Source: CAWDMN01 sp963803155 (GTDB lineage: Bacteria; Acidobacteriota; Terriglobia; Versatilivoradales; Versatilivoraceae). Taken from it: a stretch of 64,000 nucleotides of DNA. A model generated the notes under the pieces. It ran no database searches. It saw only the letters and a program-made list of their open reading frames with translations, and was not told the DNA's origin. Position numbers and translations under genes: made by a program. The DNA is taken from positions 3,530 through 67,529 of the forward strand of contig CAWDMN010000002.1 of the NCBI GenBank assembly GCA_963803155.1. Reading direction: 5' to 3'. Of this stretch, positions 42,932-52,811 are shown piece by piece (within the stretch, counting starts at the first letter, position 1; each line of letters begins with the position of its first letter).

Positions 42932-43870
42932 ATGCGATTTTTTTCTCTCTTATCCCTGGGTCCCGCCATTTTCCTCGCCGGCTCTTTGATTGGTGTCGGC
43001 CAAAATAATCTAATCCTGGCATCTCCCCTGGATTCCACCCAGAAGCGGCAGCCGCCCGCCTCCGTCTCTCCATCAAAGCCGGCGCAATTGCCCACGGAGG
43101 CGGCTTGGCCACAATTTTTAGAGTCGGTGCGTCAAAAATCCCTGGATTACATCGGTGCTTTGCCGGATTTCATCTGCCGTCAGCAGGTGCAGCGGATGGC
43201 CAAATGGGGGGGGCTGGGGAGCTGGCAAAATGTGGATCGGTTGGTACTGGAAGTTTCCTATTATGAGAAGACGGAACACTACAAAGCATTGTTGAAAAAC
43301 GATAAGCCGTTGCGTGGGGATGTGAAGGGGAAAGTGGGAGGAATTATCTCTCGGGGCGATTTCGGAAACGCGCTACGACTCTTGTTCACCCCGGAGTCCA
43401 ATGCGTCATTCAAAAGGGAGGGCAAGGAACGCATCCGCGGACACGCCGCGTTGCGAGTGAGTTTTGCCGTTCCCCAAAAAAATTCTGGTTACGATGTTGG
43501 ATTTGGCGATGAGCGAGTCACCGTGGCTTATGTTGGCCGCTGTTGGATCGAGTTGGCTACACGCCAGGTGGTCCGGTTGGAGTGTGAAGCCCGGGACATT
43601 CCCTCTTCGGTGCCGGTCCGGCGGTCCGCCCATATCACGGATTATGATTGGGTGGATATTGGAGGAGTCCAATATTGGCTACCTGTGCGGGCTTCAGTCT
43701 ATCTCAAGCTCATCAACGATCCCCACTACTCCCGGATGGACTTTTATGCGACCGTTTTCGGAGGAGAATCCTCTGGCGGATCGGTTCCCCCGGAACTCGA
43801 AGTGAGAAACGCCATGGAGTACAAACAGTACCGCAAGTTTGGATCGGAAGTCCGTCTGGTGCCCGAGTAA
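42932..43870 (+). CDS. Secreted hypothetical protein of an Acidobacteriota-type family
   Basis: This 312-residue protein has a signal peptide (FFSLLSLGPAIFLAGSLIGVG), a low-complexity Pro/Ser linker (about 35-60) and a beta-rich domain. The segment YIGALPDFICRQQVQR resembles a recurrent start of a domain in uncharacterised Acidobacteriota exported proteins. Late strands (RVSFAVPQKNSGYD, VDIGGVQYWLPVRASVYL) suggest a LolA-like half-barrel, though this is only an impression. The ATG at 42932 has AGAGG nine bases upstream. It is followed after 32 bases by the transglutaminase-like gene, probably as one transcript. Confidence 0.7.
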   Translation: MRFFSLLSLGPAIFLAGSLIGVGQNNLILASPLDSTQKRQPPASVSPSKPAQLPTEAAWPQFLESVRQKSLDYIGALPDFICRQQVQRMAKWGGLGSWQNVDRLVLEVSYYEKTEHYKALLKNDKPLRGDVKGKVGGIISRGDFGNALRLLFTPESNASFKREGKERIRGHAALRVSFAVPQKNSGYDVGFGDERVTVAYVGRCWIELATRQVVRLECEARDIPSSVPVRRSAHITDYDWVDIGGVQYWLPVRASVYLKLINDPHYSRMDFYATVFGGESSGGSVPPELEVRNAMEYKQYRKFGSEVRLVPE

Positions 43871-43902
43871 CCGGAGTGTAAATCCATCTGAGGGAGCAAC
43901 GC

Positions 43903-46083
43903 ATGTTATCCATCCACTTTCTTCACGGGAGCCAGAGGATCTTCGGGCGCCGAAACAACATGACCAGCCTGCTCTGCTGCTGCCTACTCCTCATCTCGAT
44001 TTCCCCTCTTCAAGCACAGGTGTATTCTCCCAAAGTCCTGCGCCAAGGGCAGATCGACAGTTCCAACCTCGCGGCATTGGCAAAGGGAATTGTTGAACAG
44101 GCGGGAGCCCATACTTCACGCCAGAAGGCCGAGGCGATCTGGCGCTTTTTTCTGACGGACGGGCGCTTTGTCCCTCCCGGCTTTTGGTACCACATTGCCG
44201 GCTGGGCCTACGAAGAGCCGGGAGGTGAAGTGCTCGATCCGATCAAGCTCCTCAACAACTACGGATTTGGATTGTGCTATCAGATTGCTCCCTTGCTTGA
44301 AGCAGTTTATAAGACCGCTGGATTCGAAGATGCTCGAGTCTGGTTCCTCACGGGCCATACGGTCACCGAAGTTTTCTACGATGGGGCGTATCACCATTAC
44401 GATTCCGACATGCTGGGGTACACGACCGTCGGTCAAGGAGACCCAAAGAAACAGCCGGTCGCCTCAGTTTCCCAAATTGCCTTGGATGGTTCAATTCTTA
44501 CGGGCAAACTGCTTGCGCCAAACCGGGTGGACTCCGCCAAGGTCGACTACCCTTGGTATCCGGCGGATTTGAGGGAGTCAGCGATTGGTGGTCTGGTGGA
44601 ATCGTTTACCACCCGCAAGGACAATTGGCTGTTCCCTTTTACTCGATACGCGGAAGGCCATCGCATGGAATTTGTGCTCCGCCCCGGAGAGCGGCTCATC
44701 CGATTTTATCAGCCGGAGGGTAATCAGCTTTATTATCTGCCCTACAAATTCGATGGCCGACGCTGGGAAGAATTTCCCCGGGAAATTCCACAGGCCCAAA
44801 TTCGCACAGAAGATGGCCCGCATAGCCAAAAGGATTCTCGTCGGTGGGCTACCGGTCGAATCGAATTCGAGCCGCCGCTTGACGACCGCCATTCCTACTA
44901 TCCGCTTTTCAGCCCCGCCTTCAACGACAATCTCAATTTCCCGCAATCCCGCTCCAGGTTTTTTTCCCTGCGTCGTTTGACGGCGGAGCGGCCAGGGCAG
45001 GCTGTTTTTGAAATCCACAGCCCGTACGTCCTGATCGATGCCAAAGCGGAACTGGACGCGGTTCTTTCGCGGCCGGAACAGTCAGTGGAACTTGAGATTT
45101 CCGTGGACGCCGGCCTGCATTGGGAAAAGATGGCTGCAAAGCACGGCCCATTCCAGGGAAAATGGGAAGCCATTCCCGAGCCAATAGTTCAATCGGAACA
45201 CGGTACGCTTAGCGTAGTCAGCGGCCGATACAGCTATCTCGTGCGTCTGCGCCTTTCGGGCCCAGGGAGCGTGGATTCCCCCAAAGTAAACAGTCTGCGT
45301 CTGACGAGCCGCTTTCAGCTGAATCCGCGCACGCTGCCAGAGATTGCCGCAGGCCGCAATGAGATGATTTATAGCGCTGGCCAAACGCAAGAGTGGTGGA
45401 CCGTTTCGCCGAGCTTGGAGCAAATACAAAATATGGCCTGCCAGTTTAAGAATGTTCGTCCTATATCGGAGTCGGGACAAACTTTTCTCTGGCCCGCCGG
45501 AGAGGCTCCAGCAGAGCTGGTTTTCGAATTGGCCTCACCCGATGGAGGAGACTTGCTCGGATTCGAAGCTGGAGCGCGATTCTTGGATTTGCGCAATGGG
45601 CTTGCGCCCGACAAGCTGACCGCGGAAGTTCGCCAGACAAGCTTCCCCTCTGCCTCTGGAGCTTCCCACCGAATTCCCAAGGCATCCCTATCTTGGTCAG
45701 CTAATCTCGAAGGTCCTTACACCAACCTTTGGGATTATGGGCAAAATCCCAGATGGCTGGATGGCCAACCCGTCGAACAACAACTCCGCTGGCCCGAAGT
45801 GTACCGCACGGTCCGGAGTCTTCCCGCTGGCGTGCGGAAGCTGTACCTCCGTTATTCTTTTTCCGGCATGGGGTTGGATTCGCCCCGTTGGAATGTCATT
45901 TCCCATGCCTCAACTGGCTCTTCACCGCTTATCGTCACTCACCAATGGAATGCGGACGGCCGTCTCAGGGAACATGTAGAGCGGATTGATCATCCCACCA
46001 CGGAACATAAATACGATTTCACCGTAGAAAATTCTGTTGACCTTCACAATCATGCCATCATTTTTTACTGCCCGCCTAGGTGA
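43903..46083 (+). CDS. Secreted transglutaminase-like protein
   Basis: This 726-residue exported protein has a signal sequence (SLLCCCLLLISISPLQAQ) and an N-terminal papain-like/transglutaminase domain (about 50-185). The Cys-His-Asp triad can be placed: Cys125 in GLCYQIA, His152 in TGHTVTEV and Asp167 in HHYDSDM. The remaining 500 residues are mostly beta-sandwich-like, with no clear catalytic motif. Transglutaminase-like proteins cleave or form amide bonds, often in cell-wall or secreted peptides. The ATG at 43903 has AGGGAG six bases upstream. No close characterised relative is recognised. Confidence 0.75.
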   Translation: MLSIHFLHGSQRIFGRRNNMTSLLCCCLLLISISPLQAQVYSPKVLRQGQIDSSNLAALAKGIVEQAGAHTSRQKAEAIWRFFLTDGRFVPPGFWYHIAGWAYEEPGGEVLDPIKLLNNYGFGLCYQIAPLLEAVYKTAGFEDARVWFLTGHTVTEVFYDGAYHHYDSDMLGYTTVGQGDPKKQPVASVSQIALDGSILTGKLLAPNRVDSAKVDYPWYPADLRESAIGGLVESFTTRKDNWLFPFTRYAEGHRMEFVLRPGERLIRFYQPEGNQLYYLPYKFDGRRWEEFPREIPQAQIRTEDGPHSQKDSRRWATGRIEFEPPLDDRHSYYPLFSPAFNDNLNFPQSRSRFFSLRRLTAERPGQAVFEIHSPYVLIDAKAELDAVLSRPEQSVELEISVDAGLHWEKMAAKHGPFQGKWEAIPEPIVQSEHGTLSVVSGRYSYLVRLRLSGPGSVDSPKVNSLRLTSRFQLNPRTLPEIAAGRNEMIYSAGQTQEWWTVSPSLEQIQNMACQFKNVRPISESGQTFLWPAGEAPAELVFELASPDGGDLLGFEAGARFLDLRNGLAPDKLTAEVRQTSFPSASGASHRIPKASLSWSANLEGPYTNLWDYGQNPRWLDGQPVEQQLRWPEVYRTVRSLPAGVRKLYLRYSFSGMGLDSPRWNVISHASTGSSPLIVTHQWNADGRLREHVERIDHPTTEHKYDFTVENSVDLHNHAIIFYCPPR

Positions 46084-46410
46084 AAGAGCCGTCCTCAATC
46101 GAACAATCTTCTAACTTCAATAACGCTGATTTCCGAAGTTGGAAGTGTAACATCCTGCCCACCCCAGTTTTGACTGCAAGTCCAAGACCGCCAGTTCTCC
46201 CAACAGTTCATTGCCCCGATTGGCCCTGCTGGGTGCGACTGTCCTCGCTGGCGCTTTCCATAATGAGAATTTTTTTTTCCTCCTAATCCTGCACGGAACT
46301 TTTGACCGAGTGATTTCGTTATATCAACTGCAAATCATATTCCTGGCGGCGGAATTCCCTGGTTGGAGAAATCTAGCAGGCTCCGCCGCATGAGACCTCG
46401 AGGAGAAAGC
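46084..46410. other. Intergenic spacer
   Basis: No gene is supported in this 327-base spacer. A short frame at 46211-46393 encodes a hydrophobic start (RLALLGATVLAGAF) that could be a decayed signal peptide but lacks a ribosome site. No terminator or repeat is recognised. Confidence 0.4.
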
Positions 46411-47988
46411 ATGAAGAAATTGGCATTGTTTTTTATTTTGTCAGGATGCGCGCTGAACTTGTTTGCCCAAGTCGACTCGTCTTCCTATGAATGGGCGATG
46501 ATTTCCAGGGGCGACAACCGGCCGGATTTCAATCCCTCCGAAGACAGTCTAAAGGCCCTGATTATCTCGCTACATCAAAACATCCCGCCCGCGGAGTTCC
46601 AAAAATCGTTCGGAATGAGCCCGGAAAAATATCTGGAGAAAATCAATTTCCTGAAAAGCAAAAATTACCTCCATGAAAAGGAGGGGAAATTCCTCCTAAG
46701 CTGCCTGGTGGTCTCTGACCAGGAGGGAAGCGAATTGTTCAGACAGGCAGAGCCTCTGGCGCGAAAAATTGCCGACAGCATCAGGGCCAATCTCGATGCC
46801 TATAAAAGCCAATACATGAAAACCGACCTGGCCAAAACCACCGATTTCGAAAAAATTTCTTTTTTCCTCTTGAGCAACGTCCTGTTGGACTCTGGACAAA
46901 TTTCAAATTTTGAAAATGAATTTCTTGCCCGGGAAAGGCCGCTCCGGCACGGAAAGAATTACTATTGCGCTTTTCTCCAAAATCTCCATTCCGAGCGAGA
47001 GTCGTTTGGAATTTATGGAAATGCCGTCTTCGAAGGCTTTCAGGTATATGGGAATAATCGGCAATCAATTAAAGACAATCCTGCCCGGGGAAAGTCCGAG
47101 GAGATGGCCACAATCAGCCGCAACGACATGCCAATCTTCGAGAATATAATATCTTCCTATAAACCAATCCTGATCGAAATCCTGAGAGACAACCGAGGCT
47201 ATGCGGAAAGAGTATACGGGGAGACCCGTTTTTCAAAAGAAGTCTCCTTCGAGGAGTTTTTCATTTGGTGGTACCATTTCATTTACACCAGGGCCACCAA
47301 CATTCTGGCGGAAAATAATTGCCTTGCGGTGCCGGAGAGCGGCAATTTTTATTTTCGAATTGATCCCAACTCCCGGACGGCCGCAAACGCGGATCCAACG
47401 GCGTCTCCAGAAATCGAGCAAATTCTGGAGCACTACGTGGCAGCGGTGGGTGGAAAGTCAACCTTGATGAGTCTCTCCACGGAGGCCCGGAAGGGCGAAA
47501 TGAAAAATCCGCAAGGGATTTTCCCCCTGGAATCTTACGCCACAAATTCGGGCCGTTGGACTTACTTGTTCAAGAAAGATGAAAAAACTCATCAAATGCA
47601 GTGTGACAGGACGAAATGTTGGGAGAGGGGGAACCCGTCAGACCATCTGGATTCCAAAACATATGTCGAATTGGCCGCTGCTTTTGATCTGCATTTCCCT
47701 TTGCATCTAAAAGAGTATCTTCCTTCTCTGCGGTTTCAGGGTAAAGAATCCTCGGGAGACAGATCCCTTCTGGTTTTGGAAGGAAGCTCGCCTGAGTTGG
47801 AGCCACTGCCGATAGTTTTTGACGCAGAAACCGGGCTGCTCTTAAAACTCGGGACCTTGGAATTCCAGGATTACCGGAAGATAGGAGGCGTTCAACGCCC
47901 CTTCGTTTTTTTGTCCCCAACCGACGGGAGAATCACCTTCCGCGAAATTCAGCATAATCAGCCTTTGCCTGCCCAGATTTTTGATTAG
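46411..47988 (+). CDS. Secreted hypothetical protein with a C-terminal LolA-like region
   Basis: This 525-residue protein starts at 46411 with GAGGAG upstream and a signal peptide (KKLALFFILSGCALNLFAQ). The first 330 residues are alpha-helical, charged and of unknown family. The C-terminal part from about residue 335 (ILEHYVAAVGGKSTLMSLST and following strands) resembles the outer-membrane lipoprotein-sorting-like domains common in Acidobacteriota. Two Cys near residues 405-411 (QCDRTKC) may form a disulfide. Composition is richer in Lys and Asn than in its neighbours. No function can be assigned. Confidence 0.65.
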   Translation: MKKLALFFILSGCALNLFAQVDSSSYEWAMISRGDNRPDFNPSEDSLKALIISLHQNIPPAEFQKSFGMSPEKYLEKINFLKSKNYLHEKEGKFLLSCLVVSDQEGSELFRQAEPLARKIADSIRANLDAYKSQYMKTDLAKTTDFEKISFFLLSNVLLDSGQISNFENEFLARERPLRHGKNYYCAFLQNLHSERESFGIYGNAVFEGFQVYGNNRQSIKDNPARGKSEEMATISRNDMPIFENIISSYKPILIEILRDNRGYAERVYGETRFSKEVSFEEFFIWWYHFIYTRATNILAENNCLAVPESGNFYFRIDPNSRTAANADPTASPEIEQILEHYVAAVGGKSTLMSLSTEARKGEMKNPQGIFPLESYATNSGRWTYLFKKDEKTHQMQCDRTKCWERGNPSDHLDSKTYVELAAAFDLHFPLHLKEYLPSLRFQGKESSGDRSLLVLEGSSPELEPLPIVFDAETGLLLKLGTLEFQDYRKIGGVQRPFVFLSPTDGRITFREIQHNQPLPAQIFD

Positions 47989-48014
47989 CCGCCCCAGCCG
48001 AGGCTGATCGAAAC

Positions 48015-50711
48015 TCAACGAATGGCGATGGTCTTGATGAATCTGGCTCCCGTGGGCACATCGACGGCTTCAATGTTGTAGTGCCCTTCCCGGAGGCTTG
48101 CCGCCAGGGGAAGGTCCCAAATGGCCTTTCCCCCAGCAGCCTTGAGGTTGCGCGTCAGCTCCGCCAATTCCTCGCCGTCCGGCCCCAGCAGCCGGACCCG
48201 CAACACATGCGTAGTCTCAGGCGTGACCCCGCCGACAAACAACGGAACTTTCATCAACGTCCCTCTACGAGCTTCAGCAGGAGCCTCAATCTTTGGAACC
48301 ATGGGTTTTTCCGGAAGAATCGTCAACAGCGTCGGCTCTACCCTGTCCAATTTGAAGGTATACTGGCTCCGGCGGCCCAAGGACTGGCGGCTCCTGATAT
48401 CGAACAGTTCCATTTCTTTTCCCAACTTGACGGTCAGCTCCATTGGAATTTCCAGCGCATCTTGTTTGTGATATTCGGGCGGGCCCAATTCCGTGGCCCC
48501 CAGCCCATAATTGCGGTGGATACCGAGGATCTGAAGGTTGCCGGATCTCCACGGATGGATTTCAATGCCGGTTGCCGGAGTGCCATCCGCACGGACGATT
48601 TCATATTGTTTTCCAATTCCCGCCTCATGCAACAATTCCTCCCAAAATTGCCGCAGGCTTTCCCCTTCGCCCGGATGCAGCCGCCAGCGATGGTAATCCG
48701 TAAAGACAGCATTGAGGTAAATGGTCCGGCCCTTGGCATGTGGCTTGACGATTACCGCCGGGGTCCCCCGACCGTCCTGGTACAGCGCCGTCGCCCCGGG
48801 AAGAAGGCGGAGCCCCGGTTCCGCGGTCGAGATACGCTCCAGCGCCAACCGCGAGCCGTTTTTACCCACAGGATGAAGACCCGGCGTTCCGGGAGCATAA
48901 CGAAGATCGGTTTGCACGATCCCAAAAAGATCGTCCAGCTGTCCGCGAGACAGGAGCTTGCAGTGGCTGTCCATCAAGCCGGTGCGGCAATCGGCGATCA
49001 GCGTTCCACCTCGCTCGACGAACCGGCGAAGGGCGCCGGCTTCCGATTTGGAAATGGCGATGGATTGTGGCAGGAACATTACTTTTGTCTGCATTCGATC
49101 GAATGAACCGTCTTCCAACTGTCCGTACGATATGAATTGATACTGGCGTAAGTTATCTTCCAGCAGATAAATCATAGATTGCCGGAGGCGCATAAAGTCA
49201 GATTCGAGCCGTTCATCGCGGGACCGCTTCTCCACCCAGTTCTCGCCCAGCGGACGCCGTTCGAGCATCCAATGCGCCGTGATGGAGGGATGAGAATAAT
49301 GGATGGCCACGGGATCGTTCATCCGATTCATGGCGAGCAGTTGCTTCATGATGCCGCCGGTGAGTTCGCGATACGTTGGCGCCACAAGGCTTCCCAGCTT
49401 CGTGGGAGCGCCCGACCCCTCCAGATAACGGTTCTCTTCGTCGTAAACGATCACCCCCCGGTCCCCATGCAGAGCCTGGTACCAGAGACGCCACAATTCC
49501 ATGGCATCCGCGCCGAATCCCGTGGTCAGGGCAGGCTTTTGCGGCGCGAAGGAACGCCATAGCTCCCGATTGCTGCCAATGTTGTAGGGTTCAGCCACAT
49601 CGATGGCTTGGGAGAGGCGCCAGTAATCGTAACCTCCAAAAGCCGAAGGCATCTGGCAGCCCACCAAGCCGGCGATCGCGGCCGGATCGGCGGAGCGGGC
49701 CGCCTCGCTGGCTTTCCGCGCTGCATTCGCGAAAGTGAGGTTCATAAAGGTTCGGTGATCGGCCCAGGGAGAGAGGTTGTCGTCCCCCCGTTTCATCATC
49801 TCATCGGTCGAGAGCGGCGTCACCTCCCCCATCGCGCTAAAGCTGGTTCCCCACTCCCGGTTGATCTCATCCAGAGAGCCATATTGTTCGCGCAACCAGG
49901 ATCGCATGGCCGCGAGAGTTTTCGGGCAAAAGCAGAAATCCCAGGCTTCTACCAGGTTGGCCACTCCGGTTTCATCCGTGGAATAAAAGAAAGGGCGGAA
50001 GCGGCGCTGCGCCGTGACGACGGAGCGAATCTTGTCCAGGGCGGCTCGCTCAGCTTCCACATCGTGAAAACAAGGGCGTCGAGTGAACGCCTCTTTGCGT
50101 CCGCGGTCCGATTTGTAGAGGGTTTTGGCTTCCCGCATCAGTTGCTCTTTATCTTTGAGCGCCGGGGTGTGATATGGCGAAAAAAAGTCATAGGCCATCT
50201 GGTCGCAGTAATAGCGAAAGTTAAACTTCCACCAGGGAGAGCCGCCATCCGGACGGTGGCTGGGAAGATTTTGCAATTGTCCGGCCGTCACGCCCAAATT
50301 GCGCAATGCCGGTTGTTGTTCAAGACGGTAGGCATAATACATGATCACCTGATAATCATCCCAAGGTTCATCGGGAGTGACAATGAACTCGGTTTTCGGG
50401 ATGTCAATGATCCCAGCAGCAGTTCTTAGCTTCAAAGCCAGGAAGTTCTGAATCGCGACAGCACGATCGAGAGGGAGTTCGAAAGGCACGCGCATTCCCT
50501 CCAGATGGACTGATCTCTTTTCATCGGCCACCACCCGACCATAGCTGTCGCTCCAAAGGATTTCGAGCGTGGCGGGACCTTTTTGCGGTGCAGGCAGACG
50601 CAATTCTGCATTCAAACTGTTTTGACGCGTCACCAAGGCGGGAGAAATGATGATCTCTTGACCCAGAACAATTCCTGGAAGGAATAAAAGGATAGCCAAA
50701 ATTTTTTGCAT
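48015..50711 (-). CDS. GH42-like beta-galactosidase-type glycosidase, secreted
   Basis: This 898-residue protein starts at 50711 (GAGGAGG nine bases upstream) with a signal peptide (MQKILAILLFLPGIVLGQ). A beta-sandwich region leads into a TIM barrel (about 120-480). YSTDETGVANLVEAWDFC may contain a catalytic acid. A Rossmann-like trimerisation domain of GH42 type (about 540-690) includes MFLPQSIAISKSEAGALRRF and RGGTLIADCRTG. The C-terminal domain is beta-rich. The catalytic residues are not certain, and the match to GH42 rests mainly on the domain order. It is the last gene of the minus-strand run that begins with the redox module, from which a 360-base repeat-rich spacer separates it. Confidence 0.7.
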   Translation of the reverse strand: MQKILAILLFLPGIVLGQEIIISPALVTRQNSLNAELRLPAPQKGPATLEILWSDSYGRVVADEKRSVHLEGMRVPFELPLDRAVAIQNFLALKLRTAAGIIDIPKTEFIVTPDEPWDDYQVIMYYAYRLEQQPALRNLGVTAGQLQNLPSHRPDGGSPWWKFNFRYYCDQMAYDFFSPYHTPALKDKEQLMREAKTLYKSDRGRKEAFTRRPCFHDVEAERAALDKIRSVVTAQRRFRPFFYSTDETGVANLVEAWDFCFCPKTLAAMRSWLREQYGSLDEINREWGTSFSAMGEVTPLSTDEMMKRGDDNLSPWADHRTFMNLTFANAARKASEAARSADPAAIAGLVGCQMPSAFGGYDYWRLSQAIDVAEPYNIGSNRELWRSFAPQKPALTTGFGADAMELWRLWYQALHGDRGVIVYDEENRYLEGSGAPTKLGSLVAPTYRELTGGIMKQLLAMNRMNDPVAIHYSHPSITAHWMLERRPLGENWVEKRSRDERLESDFMRLRQSMIYLLEDNLRQYQFISYGQLEDGSFDRMQTKVMFLPQSIAISKSEAGALRRFVERGGTLIADCRTGLMDSHCKLLSRGQLDDLFGIVQTDLRYAPGTPGLHPVGKNGSRLALERISTAEPGLRLLPGATALYQDGRGTPAVIVKPHAKGRTIYLNAVFTDYHRWRLHPGEGESLRQFWEELLHEAGIGKQYEIVRADGTPATGIEIHPWRSGNLQILGIHRNYGLGATELGPPEYHKQDALEIPMELTVKLGKEMELFDIRSRQSLGRRSQYTFKLDRVEPTLLTILPEKPMVPKIEAPAEARRGTLMKVPLFVGGVTPETTHVLRVRLLGPDGEELAELTRNLKAAGGKAIWDLPLAASLREGHYNIEAVDVPTGARFIKTIAIR

Positions 50712-50859
50712 TGATATGAGCCTCCTCAGTAAATCCCAGTTAAGCAAAGGTGGAGCGGGTACGAGTGACCGCCGTCACGGGTGCACGCTGGCTCGGCAGG
50801 CGAGGTTATCCAAGCGACGCGCGACGGGTGACTTCGTTACACTCGCGCGTCCCACCTCG

Positions 50860-50903
50860 TTTTCATCTTCTTGTTGAGTCAGCCGCGCTGGCATGAGCGG
50901 CTC
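50860..50903. repeat. TGGCATGAGCGGCTC repeat, family C copy 2
   Basis: TTTCATCTTCTTGTTG...CAGCCGCGCTGGCATGAGCGGCTCC matches 18627-18669 closely and lies immediately before a family D element. Confidence 0.55.
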
Positions 50904-50907
50904 CCCA

Positions 50908-51008
50908 GAAAATAGCGTTGATGGAGACGGGGTGCCCCCACCCCGCCTGAGTTTGCCAAGCTCGCTGAGAGGGCTTTAGGGCAGGCCGTCTCCATCCCAG
51001 CCATTTTC
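50908..51008. repeat. 101 bp inverted-end repeat, family D copy 2
   Basis: It begins GAAAATAGC and ends CCATTTTC. The inner arms GATGGAGACGG and CCGTCTCCATC are perfect inverted repeats. Length and ends equal those of the copy at 18529-18629. Confidence 0.65.
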
Positions 51009-51070
51009 TTAGGAGCTCCCTTTACCGAGCCGGGAATGGGCCCTCAATCACAGCACCCACTTCATGCGGA

Positions 51071-52747
51071 TCAGATCCGCCAAGCTCCGCCCCGCCATTG
51101 ACGAATGATGTAATCGCCGCACCAGTACGCCAATGCCTGGATAGTCAAGGCGGGATTTCTGCCGCCAGAGGTGACAAAGAGGCTCCCATCCACCACAAAA
51201 AGATTATCCAGATCGTGGGATTGGCCATGCCGGTTGACCACCGAAGTTTTAGGGTCATTCCCCATCCGGCAGGTTCCATTTTGGTGAACCGTGAGCCCTC
51301 CCTTGACTGGGCCTTTTGAATAAACAGCCCGAGAGCCAGCTTCCCGGAGGATTTGTTCCATCTTCCCGGTCAGGAAATTGAAGAGGCCGATGTCTTTGGC
51401 GTGAAAGCCGTGGGTAACCCGGGCCACGGGAATCCCCCAGGCATCACGAATTTTAGGCGACACATCGACCCGATTTTCGAATTGGGGAACATCTTCAGAT
51501 GGAACGGTCAGGCGATAATAGCTGTGGAACTTCTCCCTTTGATATTTTTTGAATCCCGCGCCCCATGCGGGCGCCTCGGGAGGCATCACGCCATGAAAAG
51601 CAATAGGCGTAGTAAGAGTCCTCGAGTAAATGACTCCACCCCCAATCAGGCCAGGGTTTTTTCCGTAGAAATCATCGATGCCAATCCCCGCGCCAGGGCC
51701 AAATCCTTCGTTCATGGTCTTGCCAAAAATTCCGTAGACTTGCGGACCCGTATGCCCCATCAGGTTTCTCCCCACCCAACCGTTCCGGTTGCCCAATCCC
51801 TCAGGCCACCAGCGGGATCGGGAATTCAGGAGCAGCCGCGGGGTTTCAGTGGCCGAGGCTGCCAAGATGATCAGGCGGGTGGGTTGATGCATCAGCCGGC
51901 CGGCTCCATCAAAATAGTCAACTCCGGAGGGTTTCCCCCGTGCATCCAGCGTTACCTCTTTGACAATTGCCTCCGGAACCAAAAGGCAGTTCCCTGTTGC
52001 CAGAGTCTCATTCAAAAGAGCGCTGACAAAACTGGCCTTGGCGCCGACTTCGCAGACAAATCCATTGCAGCAAGGATGCTGCAGGCAAGGGTTTCTGCCC
52101 CGGTAGGCCTGAGTCAGCGCTCCTAGGGGAACGATGAATGGATGATACCCAAGCCTGGCCGCCGCTGTCTTTACAATCAAATCGCCCGGAGGCAGATCTA
52201 CCGGGGGACAGGGGAACGGTTTGCCGCGCTTGCCTTCAAATGGATTTACCCCTCCCTCCCCTGAAATTCCCAGTTCGTATTCCGCTTTTTCATAAAAAGG
52301 TTCGAGCTCTTCATAAGTGAGAGGCCAGTCCTCCAAGGTCGTACCCTGAACTGAGCCATATTCACTTTTCATCCGAAAATCGATCGGAGGACGCCGCCAC
52401 ATTAAAGCGGCATAGGTCATCTGTCCGCCGCCCACCACCCCTCCCATCCAAGAGTATTCCCCGTTTTCTGGATGGATGACTCGAAATTGCGTTTCCCCCC
52501 GTAAACGAAATTCTCGGGGATGCCGGCGATCGGGAGGGCTGAAATGAGTTCGGGGAGTGGTGGCATTTATATTGGCCAACTCATCATGCTGCCGATAGTC
52601 CTCCACACGAATGAGCGGTCCGCGCTCTAACATCACTACCTTCATCCCGGCAGCTGACAGTTCCCTGGCGGCCACACCGCCAGATGCGCCTGCCCCAACG
52701 ATGACTGCATCAACCCGTTCATTGAGAAATCGTGAATTGCCAACCAT
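51071..52747 (-). CDS. GMC-family FAD oxidoreductase
   Basis: The product has 558 residues from ATG 52747, which has GGAG eight bases upstream. In-frame ATGs at 52819 and 52828 would overlap the upstream ferredoxin gene. The FAD-binding site is VDAVIVGAGASGGVAA. The C-terminal GMC signature region includes LTVHQNGTCRMG (active-site His) and NLFVVDGSLFVTSGGRNPALT. A Cys-rich stretch, CLQHPCCNGFVCEVGAKAS, matches the conserved Cys loop of bacterial GMC sugar/alcohol dehydrogenases. Such enzymes usually pair with a small Tat-exported subunit or cytochrome. Here the adjacent genes are ferredoxins and DUF362. No signal is seen, so export might occur by hitchhiking. The substrate is probably a sugar or alcohol. 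Confidence 0.88.
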   Translation of the reverse strand: MVGNSRFLNERVDAVIVGAGASGGVAARELSAAGMKVVMLERGPLIRVEDYRQHDELANINATTPRTHFSPPDRRHPREFRLRGETQFRVIHPENGEYSWMGGVVGGGQMTYAALMWRRPPIDFRMKSEYGSVQGTTLEDWPLTYEELEPFYEKAEYELGISGEGGVNPFEGKRGKPFPCPPVDLPPGDLIVKTAAARLGYHPFIVPLGALTQAYRGRNPCLQHPCCNGFVCEVGAKASFVSALLNETLATGNCLLVPEAIVKEVTLDARGKPSGVDYFDGAGRLMHQPTRLIILAASATETPRLLLNSRSRWWPEGLGNRNGWVGRNLMGHTGPQVYGIFGKTMNEGFGPGAGIGIDDFYGKNPGLIGGGVIYSRTLTTPIAFHGVMPPEAPAWGAGFKKYQREKFHSYYRLTVPSEDVPQFENRVDVSPKIRDAWGIPVARVTHGFHAKDIGLFNFLTGKMEQILREAGSRAVYSKGPVKGGLTVHQNGTCRMGNDPKTSVVNRHGQSHDLDNLFVVDGSLFVTSGGRNPALTIQALAYWCGDYIIRQWRGGAWRI

Positions 52748-52811
52748 GGCTCTTGCTCCGGCGTGTTCAGGAGGGTCTGGTTCAGGCTGGACTCCAGCAG
52801 ACCAGACGCTT

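Larger units (their letters stand above)
50712..51070. other. Repeat-rich spacer between glycosidase and GMC oxidoreductase
   Basis: No gene is seen. GC-rich palindromic sequence (about 50760-50850) is followed by a family C motif (50860-50903) and a family D element (50908-51008). The repeats suggest that the glycosidase has its own promoter. Confidence 0.5.

Noticed and set aside
46211..46393. Small open frame with a hydrophobic N-terminus
   Set aside because: No ribosome site and no protein-like remainder. It ends just before the signal of the real gene at 46411.
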